Assembly (NCBI RefSeq): GCF_016446285.1
Contig: NZ_CP054140.1
Span: 1,779,501-1,843,500 of the forward strand
Direction: 5' to 3'
Length of the DNA stretch: 64,000 nucleotides
Origin: Desulfobulbus oligotrophicus
GTDB taxonomy: Bacteria > Desulfobacterota > Desulfobulbia > Desulfobulbales > Desulfobulbaceae
The notes under the pieces are model-generated. The model was not told the origin of the DNA. It was given only the letters and a program-made list of their open reading frames with translations, and made no database searches. Every line of letters starts with the position of its first letter. Position 1 is the stretch's first letter. Below, in pieces: positions 37,901 through 44,261 of this stretch. The position numbers and the translations under genes were made by a program.

Positions 37901-40560
37901 CCATCACAGGAGTTCTGACACTAAGCGGACCTGCAGCAGATATTGCTGCGGTGATCACAGCGATGCAGTCTGTGACCTACTTCAACAGCAGCGAAGATCC
38001 GACAGTGGATGAGCGGGTCATCGAATGGCGGGTGCGTGATGCCAACAGTGATCAGGCAGGTGCAGAGTGGTCAAATGTTGTGGAGACCAGACTGCAGGTG
38101 ATCTCTGTTCCTGATCCGCCGGTGGCGACGGATGATCAGGCTGTGATCAATGAAGATGACGTTTCAGTCAGCGGCAATGTTAAAACCAACGATTCAGATG
38201 TGGATAACACCAATGACGAGCTGAGCATCACCGGCATACGTCGTGGTACAGAGGCGCAGGGTGGAGTCATGACCGATGTTGCACCTGCGACAGACAGCGC
38301 CAACGGAACGGAAGTTATCGGGCTTTACGGTACATTACGTCTCGGTGCCGACGGCAGCTGGACCTACAGCCTTGATAATGACAACCCGATTGTCAATGCC
38401 CTTAAAACCGGAGACACACTGCAGGAGTACTTTACCTACGAGTTGACGGATCCCACTGATCTTCCCGATACTGCTCAGCTGACAGTTACCATCAATGGAG
38501 TCACCGACGGTGCCCCAACCATTGAGCCGGTGGATGAGAATGGGGCGGAGCCTGGTCATCTGACTGTTTTTGAGGCTGGATTGACCTCAGAGACCGATAC
38601 CAGGGAAACCAATGAAGGCCACATTTCTCTGGCAACAGCTGATGGTTTAAGTACAGTTACGATCAACGGTACCACACTTTCCTTAAGCCAACTCCAGAAC
38701 CTTGGTGATCATCCGGTCACGATTCCCACTGCAAATGGACTGCTGACGGTAACCGGGTTCACCCCAACGGCCGAGATCGGCGGCGTACCGGTGCGCGGTG
38801 AGCTGACCTACACCTATACCCTGCTGCAGCCGCCATCCACCCCAGGTGCTGATGCATGGCTGGAAACCGTGCCCCTGGTAGTGACGGATGCGGGCGGTGA
38901 AGAAGGACATGACAGCCTGATCATTCGTGTGATCGATGATACGCCCACTGCCGAAGACGATGTCAACAGCGTTGTGGAAGGGGTGGGCGATGAGATCTCT
39001 GTTGCCACGGGCAACGTTGTCACCGGAGGATCACCGGGCGATGTTGCTGACCGCATCGGTGCGGATCATACCGACACACCGGTGGTTGGGGTAGCATTCG
39101 GGGCAACTGTGGGAAGCGTGGGCACACCACTGTCCGGAGCGTACGGTGAGCTGTTGCTGGCAGCGGACGGCAGCTACACCTACACGCTGGACAACGGCAA
39201 CCCGGTGGTCAATGCGCTCCGTTTCGGAGAGACGTTGACCGAAACCTTCACCTATACAGTTAGCGACCAGGACGGTGACCAGGATACCGCCTCCCTGACG
39301 ATCACCATCCACGGCACCAACGATCCGCCCGTTGCACGAGATGACGGACCCTACGATATTCTGGAAGATACCCCCCTGGACAGCATCGATGTCCTGGCAA
39401 ACGATACTGATCCTGAAAATGATCCGTTAACCGTGGTTGATGCGACCGTTGATCCGAGCCAGGGGAGTGTATCCATTAATGCGGACGGCACCCTGCGTTT
39501 TGTTCCGGCGCAGGATTTTCACGGCACCGCTGTTATCAGCTACACGATCAGTGACGGCGCCGGCGGCTTCTCTTCCGCCCAGGCAGTTGTTCGGGTGGCA
39601 CCGGTGAACGATCCGCCGGTGGCGGTGGATGATTATGGCGCCTCACCCGACGGCCGCAGTGTGGACATCTCCCTGTTGACAAACGATTATGATGTTGACG
39701 GCGATCCGTTGACTGCCACCCATATTGCCGGAGTGCCTCTGCTCCCCGGTCAGTCGGTTGTTCTTCCTGAGGGAGTTGTGACCCTCCAGGCCGATGGCGT
39801 TGTGACCTTTGCACCCAATCCGGGCGTTCAGGGAACCGTGCGGTTCTCCTACACCATCAGCGATGGGCAGGGAGGATCAGCCGAGGGATGGGTCGCGGTA
39901 CAGGTCACACCGGAGGCTGTGATTGTTCCACCGGCCCCTTCTTTACCGCCGCTTGGGGAGCCGCCGCTGTTTGGTGACCAGACTGCTCTGCCGGGTGTTT
40001 GGTTTGGCGAAGATCTGCGTCACGGTGTCATCCGCAGCTCTGTTGCCATGGGCCCGACCATGTATGTTCTGCAGGCTGTGGAGCAGGCCCAGGAAGAGAG
40101 TCGGGCTGATCAGTGGCGGAGTCTGAGCCGTCCCCAGGAGGTACAACCGGCGGAGATCCGGAGTATGTCCCTGGGCAGTGGTCTGGGTATGGATCCGGCA
40201 ATTTTTGTGACGCCTGCCGTGCGGCAAGCACAGACCCAGGGCGGTTTCATTGATCAGGTTGTCCAGGGCCGGGTAACCCGACTCTCCCTGGGGAGTGATC
40301 GGTTGCTGCCGGTTCCTGATTTGGGCGCCTCTGACCCGCAGGAGCTGCTCCCTGCCGGCAAGTTGGTCGAGCAGGCGGGTGTTGACCGTACCACCGCCGA
40401 ATCAGTACCGCGACCCGGCCGGGTTGCCGGTCTGGCGTCGCCACATCCAGCACCGCAGAGAGGTGCGCTGTCTTTTGGTGAACAACTTCGTGCTGCAGGG
40501 ACGCAGGCACCGTTGACGATCGGTCGGGGCCAACCGGCTGCGACCTCTTCCAACCGATAA
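31909..40560 (+). CDS. Giant LEPR-motif / DUF4347 surface protein with cadherin-like and VCBS repeats (2883 aa)
   Basis: N-terminus: LEPRILFDGAA at residues 16-26, the LEPR-type signature of large exported proteins, with no classical signal peptide. Residues about 77-240 are DUF4347, with IISHGTGG (His132) and LLYGCHIGAG (Cys175). Residues about 241-2070 and later are many roughly 100-residue repeats of cadherin-like/CSPG type, each ending near a V-N-D-P/A-P linker and containing LPxxGTL and YxHxGSE motifs. Two VCBS-type units lie at about 2070-2210 and 2345-2480 (ADGSWTYSLDN, ADGSYTYTLDN), then Cadherin-5-like units to about 2670. The last 210 residues are Pro/Gln-rich with short internal repeats and no RTX nonapeptides. 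Likely a secreted or cell-surface adhesin, exported by the four genes downstream. Confidence 0.93.
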   Translation: MNNPPTFRPRACTLALEPRILFDGAAMAAVDDHLVAEQHHYAAETINHQVTEAVTNQAEVHTDQEAPPDAGAAASATLLLIDGRVRDTATLLGDVPANVTAIVVEAGESGFTAAAAALDSLGAVDSIQIISHGTGGGFFLGSDYINAATVVQYSDQLQQWGATLTDGGDILLYGCHIGAGAEGALLLSQLAGMTGADVAASLDATGGVSLGGNWTLEVSTGSIEALPAITAAARDSYQYLLAAPVITDTMTAIRTVAEDEPLLLTGLSVTDADNDTLTVTFTTDAGTFQLGTTAAGLDDSSGDGTGTLSFSGSAVAVNEALNTLTFQGLPDKNGSAEVTMTASDGESTVETVIAIMISPVNDAPTWSGGTGVEVAEGEEVFFDPVQPLPGLGFEQSQLGLREVDNSASQVILKVTHLPGQGTLRLSGTELAVGSTFAASQLGSLSYTHNGSQVLANTGDSFFVTVDDGAGGQLFDQEVSITVTPVNDAPSVTGRVTVIEGEAQVNLVEGGIIPATGSPRGSVTVSDPDDSSDRLSYAVTGLPEHGTLFYGGEPIESADVPFTVDDLTLLTYSHDGSEANGVPDGFDLRVTDSGGGTDTPLSTVERVVIDVINNNDDPVLVTNVPQTMPSDQSILTITGEMLKVDDVDSPATTLTYTVTTAPDLAEGYFTVGGHRLTAGSSFTQADIDAGRVVYHNHSSNEHTAALSFTVKDGDRRLYPTPRDGGIYDDETGTTLTVNTFSVEINENSPVFDGDTPGATVTYSTPTVSGDNAAVLLESGSVVLTDTDLSASDPAVANNNQLVYRLISLPKSGTLYLGDRALSYSDSFTQYDVDQGRIRFEHAGDEVFSDQFTYTVSNGVAESSAHVFQLNITPQNDTPVARVGERVFGAEGAIIPINAGHIVLTDADRDVPGAGEYAVDNVLSFRITVLPVHGGLYLNDMPVTVDTVISAADLAAGGLEYRHDGSENHTDAFTLVPFDNQGVGEADITATNQASVGTPLIVPITLTPVNDTPEFAGKQDLTGSRAVREGSTTTILGAADYSGANGDGSGDAVLHTDDVGYLVYQDPDNTTEQRQYRITTAPVNGVLLLGGTALSTGSVFTQDDLDAGRVQYRHNGSETSSDFFNYVVSDGDYSANETTSFTQGTPAAPATYVIDILPANDPPTITVSTGRLTVDSAVTWVDLPEITLKDPDIAGGVDSGERDFIQVRVEFLDDQENPYGVLSFSDDDVPTGVTIIGATEGSSLVFQGSLADVQAALGRVQARLATDTDPNSDAYAITISVDDRLRDDVGNLTNGANGGSVNENGSAVGDEHNVARTTIQVLASRANDPPVITAPDPVTVQEDIRTQITGLSFTDVDTFDSNTTTLTLSTMSDREGEIYFSASGSSLPAGVTLYAGAVGSSSITLQGTTAALNAALATLYYQGATDYNGDDSLTIEVNDHGNTGQDGGSSTASATVALGITPVNDPPRVTMPVGDRYLTGAGVFNFTDGDALGFDDPSDIRHTLPDFDLSSDRYTITLEAVDPNGDFHGRIEVATTTGLEVVSGLNTGSVTLTGTKADLDAALATVSYHLDNANADSAITFRMTVDDLGNGGTAIGGSVGSLTATGECTFYVTDTNDPPGFADLDAVSVNTYVENNDPVVIDPDATLFDPELDMYPSWSGGQVTVHRTDGPNRDDVFGFTGSGATGINQSGTDLRNGTTVIGSITNADGRLHITFNANATADVVDRVVQSITYRNTSEAPPPSVELTFTVNDQNSNDDGGTAGSGQNQGSGGPKSFSQNVTVNITPMVDHPVLSTGSEIEYTENDPPQTVDSGLTITDLDDDQMARARVAISSGFVSGDVLAVDVSNTNISAHYDADTGLLTLEGVDTIAHYQQVLRSLTYASTSDDPTDDATSTSRTLTYTVQDNGSSGAGPGEGSTTRTVNVVAVNDAPVVSGAESTRVFTENDPPLPLEPAGWSLSDVDDTQMTEVEVHIVSGRSDDDVLSAEDTALPSGWSQNYNSITGVLTLSGPAADIAAVITAMQSVTYFNSSEDPTVDERVIEWRVRDANSDQAGAEWSNVVETRLQVISVPDPPVATDDQAVINEDDVSVSGNVKTNDSDVDNTNDELSITGIRRGTEAQGGVMTDVAPATDSANGTEVIGLYGTLRLGADGSWTYSLDNDNPIVNALKTGDTLQEYFTYELTDPTDLPDTAQLTVTINGVTDGAPTIEPVDENGAEPGHLTVFEAGLTSETDTRETNEGHISLATADGLSTVTINGTTLSLSQLQNLGDHPVTIPTANGLLTVTGFTPTAEIGGVPVRGELTYTYTLLQPPSTPGADAWLETVPLVVTDAGGEEGHDSLIIRVIDDTPTAEDDVNSVVEGVGDEISVATGNVVTGGSPGDVADRIGADHTDTPVVGVAFGATVGSVGTPLSGAYGELLLAADGSYTYTLDNGNPVVNALRFGETLTETFTYTVSDQDGDQDTASLTITIHGTNDPPVARDDGPYDILEDTPLDSIDVLANDTDPENDPLTVVDATVDPSQGSVSINADGTLRFVPAQDFHGTAVISYTISDGAGGFSSAQAVVRVAPVNDPPVAVDDYGASPDGRSVDISLLTNDYDVDGDPLTATHIAGVPLLPGQSVVLPEGVVTLQADGVVTFAPNPGVQGTVRFSYTISDGQGGSAEGWVAVQVTPEAVIVPPAPSLPPLGEPPLFGDQTALPGVWFGEDLRHGVIRSSVAMGPTMYVLQAVEQAQEESRADQWRSLSRPQEVQPAEIRSMSLGSGLGMDPAIFVTPAVRQAQTQGGFIDQVVQGRVTRLSLGSDRLLPVPDLGASDPQELLPAGKLVEQAGVDRTTAESVPRPGRVAGLASPHPAPQRGALSFGEQLRAAGTQAPLTIGRGQPAATSSNR

Positions 40561-40583
40561 TTTTTACTGTGTATTGTGCGATT

Positions 40584-42131
40584 ATGAATGTATCTACCAG
40601 GTGTTCCTTCTTTCAGTTTCCCATGGTTCGCCGTCTGGTGAGTCTGTGCGGTGTTGCCCTGATAGTGAGCGGATGCGGTGCAGTGCAGCCGAAACCCTAT
40701 ACCGAGGATGAGATTAAAACCCGGGTCGATCTTGATCATCAGCTGATGTACGCCGACCAGGAACCGGTCACCAGACCGATCACCTTTTACGATGCCGGTG
40801 CCAGGGCACTGAAGTACAACCTTGATTATCGCCTTAAGCTGATGGAACAGGCCCTGGCCAGGGATCTCCATGATGCGGCGACCTATGAGATGTTGCCGAA
40901 GGTGGTGGCCGGTGCCGGTTATGTCAACCGCAACAACGATTTCGGCGGTCGTTCCATCGGTATTGAGGACGGGATTGAAACCCTGCGGCCCTCCACCTCC
41001 CAGGAGCGGGAACGTACGCTGGCCGACCTTACCTTTTCCTGGAATGTGCTTGATTTCGGTGTCTCCTATTACCGGGCCAAACAGAAGGCTGATCAGACGT
41101 TGATGGCTGAAGAGCGGCGACGCAAGGTGGCGCAGAATGTTCTGCAGGACGTGCGCAACAGCTACTGGCGCGCCCTTGGTGCGCAGCGGTTGGTCGGCCG
41201 GGTTGATGTCTTGCTTGACCGGGTCAACCATGCCCTGCGCCGTGCCAAACAGGTGGAAAAGGACGGTTTGATGCCCCAGGTTGAGGTGTTGGCCTACGAG
41301 CGTGCCCTGTTGGATGCCGTCAGCCTGCTCACCCTCCGTCGCCAGGATCTTGATCTGGCACGAGCCGAACTGACCGCACTCATGTCGTTGCCGCCGGGTA
41401 TGCACTATACCCTTGCCGATGACAAAGAGCAGCCCCTGCCGTCATTACCGGTGAACCTGGAGACGTTGGAACGCCTGGCTCTGGAAAAACGACCGGAGAT
41501 CATGGAAGAGTGGTACCGGAAACGGGTGACGGAAAATGACATCAAGGCCGCCAAGTTGCTGCTCTGGCCGAATTTTGGTGTGGATGCCGGGGTGCATTAC
41601 GATTCCAACAAGTACAACTACAATGCCAACTGGGCCGATGTCGGTGCCCGCCTGAGCTGGAACGTGATGAAGCTGACCCAGTGGCCCGCCCTGGAAAGAT
41701 CTTTAGAGCATCAGAACAAGACCGATGACTTCCGCCGTACTGCTCTGTCCATGGCAGTGCTGACCCAGGTCCGGATCGGTGCACAGCGCTACAGCCTGGC
41801 TCTGGCCGAGTTGGAGTTTGCCGAGGAGAGTCTGCGCGTTGATCAGCGGTTGTTAACCTATGCCCGCTCTGCGGCCAAAGCGCAGTTCGATTCTGAACTA
41901 GAGGTCATCCGTACCGAAGCCCGCGCCCTGTTGGCCGAGTATCAGCGGTATGCCTCCTATGCCAATGCCCAGGCTGCCTGGGGACGGCTGTATAACTCCA
42001 TTGGTCTGGATGTACTCCCCGAGGCGCTTGAGAGTTCCGATGTGCACACGGTGTCCGCGGCCATAAAAAAGACCATGGGCCAGTGGCAATCCCTCACCTT
42101 TGCAGGTAGCCGTCATGACTCTGAAAAGTAA
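40584..42131 (+). CDS. TolC-like outer-membrane channel lipoprotein
   Basis: About 515 residues. A lipobox-like sequence follows a hydrophobic stretch (VALIVSGCGAVQP), so the N-terminus is probably lipidated. The body has the two-repeat outer-membrane-efflux layout with long helices: FYDAGARALKYNLDYRLKL, and VRNSYWRALGAQRLVGR, with a second repeat from about residue 320 (KRPEIMEEWYRKR). It begins 23 bp after the surface-protein gene. A further possible start is ATG at 40623 (MVRRLVSL). It should form the outer-membrane exit of the export system. The next gene starts within its last 17 bp. Confidence 0.88.
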   Translation: MNVSTRCSFFQFPMVRRLVSLCGVALIVSGCGAVQPKPYTEDEIKTRVDLDHQLMYADQEPVTRPITFYDAGARALKYNLDYRLKLMEQALARDLHDAATYEMLPKVVAGAGYVNRNNDFGGRSIGIEDGIETLRPSTSQERERTLADLTFSWNVLDFGVSYYRAKQKADQTLMAEERRRKVAQNVLQDVRNSYWRALGAQRLVGRVDVLLDRVNHALRRAKQVEKDGLMPQVEVLAYERALLDAVSLLTLRRQDLDLARAELTALMSLPPGMHYTLADDKEQPLPSLPVNLETLERLALEKRPEIMEEWYRKRVTENDIKAAKLLLWPNFGVDAGVHYDSNKYNYNANWADVGARLSWNVMKLTQWPALERSLEHQNKTDDFRRTALSMAVLTQVRIGAQRYSLALAELEFAEESLRVDQRLLTYARSAAKAQFDSELEVIRTEARALLAEYQRYASYANAQAAWGRLYNSIGLDVLPEALESSDVHTVSAAIKKTMGQWQSLTFAGSRHDSEK

Positions 42132-42903
42132 ACAGTTTGTTCTTTCCGTCGCCGTGACCGTTTTGCTGTCGATTCCGGCCGCTGTCTGTGCACAGACAGA
42201 GCTCGGAGCCGGGGGGGTCTCTCCGGATATGCTTGTCAACCCTAACGCCATCCGGGTGCTGTTGAGTCCTGAAGTGGAAACCACCCTGGCCGCCCAGATG
42301 ACCGGTACCCTGACCAGTCTGAACGCCACACTCGGTGGTTCGGTCAACAGGGGAGATGTACTGGCCGCCTTTGATTGTAAGGAGCAGACTGCCCGGTTAC
42401 GCATGGCCCAGGCCGAACAGACCGCTGCCCGGGAAACGCTGACAACCAAAAAGCAGTTGCGCAAGCTCGATGCCGCCGGTGATCTGGAGGTCCTGCAGGC
42501 ATCGGCTGCTGCTGAAAAGGCAGCCGCAGCTGTGAGTCTGGCCCAGGCCCAGGTGTCGCAGTGTACGGTGACCGCACCGTTCACCGGACGGGTTGCCAAG
42601 GTGCATGCCAAGGCCCATCAGGGGATGCAGGTCAGTGCGCCGCTCATTGATCTGGTTGGCAGCGGACCGCTTAAACTTCGCCTCAATGTGCCGTCCAGGA
42701 TGTTGATGCACCTGCAGGAGGGCACCCCCTTTGAGGTTGATATCGATGAGACCGGTAAAACCTACCCCGCCAGGGTAACGGCGGTGAACGCCCGGGTTGA
42801 TGCCGCGGCACAGACCGTGGAGCTGGAGGCGGGACTGGATAACCCGGCAAAAGAACTTCTCCCCGGCATGACCGGTGTGGCCCGTTTTTCCACAGCTCCC
42901 TGA
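42115..42903 (+). CDS. Periplasmic adaptor (HlyD/RND-adaptor family, small)
   Basis: A 262-residue protein with a signal peptide (VLSVAVTVLLSIPAAVCAQ). It has the lipoyl/barrel-sandwich halves VETTLAAQMTGTLTSLNATL and CTVTAPFTGRVAKVHAKAHQG flanking a short helical hairpin (about 95-140), and a beta-barrel domain with VPSRMLMHLQEG. It is short because the membrane-proximal part is reduced. ATG at 42115 overlaps the TolC-like gene; its stop overlaps the next start (TGATG). Confidence 0.88.
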   Translation: MTLKSKQFVLSVAVTVLLSIPAAVCAQTELGAGGVSPDMLVNPNAIRVLLSPEVETTLAAQMTGTLTSLNATLGGSVNRGDVLAAFDCKEQTARLRMAQAEQTAARETLTTKKQLRKLDAAGDLEVLQASAAAEKAAAAVSLAQAQVSQCTVTAPFTGRVAKVHAKAHQGMQVSAPLIDLVGSGPLKLRLNVPSRMLMHLQEGTPFEVDIDETGKTYPARVTAVNARVDAAAQTVELEAGLDNPAKELLPGMTGVARFSTAP

Positions 42904-44261
42904 TGTCGATCAGTATACATACCGATACCGCGTCGCCTGATGCCGTGGCAACGGCGCTGGAGGCCCGTGCCCGTCGGGCCCTGTCTCTGGAGGAGCTGAC
43001 CTTTTCCATTGCCAACGATGCCTTTGCCGCCCTGGCCTTTCGACAGGCACTTGTCCTTTCCAGTGCAGCCGGGTCTGGTTCGCTGCTGACGGTTTCCGGT
43101 TTGGCCAGACTTGGCGAAGACACCCCCTATGTACTCTGGGTCCACCGTCTGTGGCCCTGGCTGCGGCAACAACTTGCCGATTCTTCCGGCTGGCTGACGC
43201 TGGAAGAGATGGCTGAGGTTTTACCGCCCGACCTCAGACAGGGATGGGAGGAGTGGTGGCCGGGCGGCGTGTTTGTAGTAGCGTTACCCAGTCGCGCAGG
43301 CGATGTGCTCGGCTGGGTCTGTTTTCTGCCTGAACATCCACCGTCTCCGCTGCAGGAGGCGCTTCTTCAGCGGGTGGCCCAGACCTGGGGATACTGCTGG
43401 GAGATGCTCACCAGCAATCGCTCCGACGGTTGGCTGAACAGATTGAAAAAGACAGGCCGTCGTCAATGGATGGTGGCGGGCGTACTCATCCTTCTGTTAC
43501 TGATCCCGGTGCGACAGAGTGTGCTGGCCCCGGCCGAGGTTGTCTCCCTGGATACAACTGTCGTGGCTTCGCCCCTGGATGGTGTTATCAAAAGCATGCA
43601 CGTTCGACCCAATCAACCGGTCAGGAGTGGTCAACCGCTCTTTTCTCTGGACGATACAACGTTGCGCAGCCGCTGGGAGATTGTCCAGCAATCGGTGGCT
43701 GTTGCTGATGCCGAACTGCTGGCAGCCACCCAGAAGGCCTTTGACACTCCGGAGGGTAGAAGCAGTCTGTCGCTGTTGTCCGGCCGTGCCCAGGAAAAAC
43801 GTGCTGAACTGGCAGCTATCCAGGCACAGTTGCAGCGTGTGAATGTCGCTGCTGAACGCGACGGTGTTGTTGTTTTCACTGATCCTGACGACTGGCTGGG
43901 GCGTCCGGTAAGCACTGGAGAACGAATTATGCAACTGGCCAATCCCGACAGACCCGGTGTGCTGATCCATGTACCGGCAGCGGAAGCAGTGGCCTTTGAG
44001 GTGAATGCGCCGGCCAAGTTGTTTCTGACCGTTGATCCGCTCCATCCGCAGAAGGCTGTCATCAGTGAAAGCAGTTTTCAGGCGGTGGTGTCACCGACCG
44101 GTGTGGCCGGCTATCGGGTGCGGGCCGAATTTATCGACACCACGGTTTCTGCCCGTCTCGGGTTGCGCGGAACCGCCAAGATCTATGGTGAACGGGTCCC
44201 GCTTGTATACGGCCTGCTACGCCGACCGTTGGCGACCCTGCGTGAGTGGACCGGATGGTGA
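42903..44261 (+). CDS. GAF-like/HlyD membrane fusion protein
   Basis: A 452-residue protein. Residues 1-185 are cytoplasmic and resemble a GAF-like sensory fold (weak similarity by eye: FRQALVLSSAAGSGSLLTVSG, GVFVVALPSRAGDVLGWVCF). One membrane helix lies at about 188-203. The periplasmic part has lipoyl halves VASPLDGVIKSMHVRPNQPV (221-240) and RDGVVVFTDPDDWLG, joined by a helical hairpin, plus a late barrel (VPLVYGLLRRPL). It is an HlyD-type adaptor without a partner ABC transporter. Start and stop both overlap neighbours. Confidence 0.85.
   Translation: MSISIHTDTASPDAVATALEARARRALSLEELTFSIANDAFAALAFRQALVLSSAAGSGSLLTVSGLARLGEDTPYVLWVHRLWPWLRQQLADSSGWLTLEEMAEVLPPDLRQGWEEWWPGGVFVVALPSRAGDVLGWVCFLPEHPPSPLQEALLQRVAQTWGYCWEMLTSNRSDGWLNRLKKTGRRQWMVAGVLILLLLIPVRQSVLAPAEVVSLDTTVVASPLDGVIKSMHVRPNQPVRSGQPLFSLDDTTLRSRWEIVQQSVAVADAELLAATQKAFDTPEGRSSLSLLSGRAQEKRAELAAIQAQLQRVNVAAERDGVVVFTDPDDWLGRPVSTGERIMQLANPDRPGVLIHVPAAEAVAFEVNAPAKLFLTVDPLHPQKAVISESSFQAVVSPTGVAGYRVRAEFIDTTVSARLGLRGTAKIYGERVPLVYGLLRRPLATLREWTGW

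Noticed and set aside
40254-41405. Antisense frame of 383 codons across the TolC-like gene start
   Set aside because: Random composition, and it covers two strongly supported genes.
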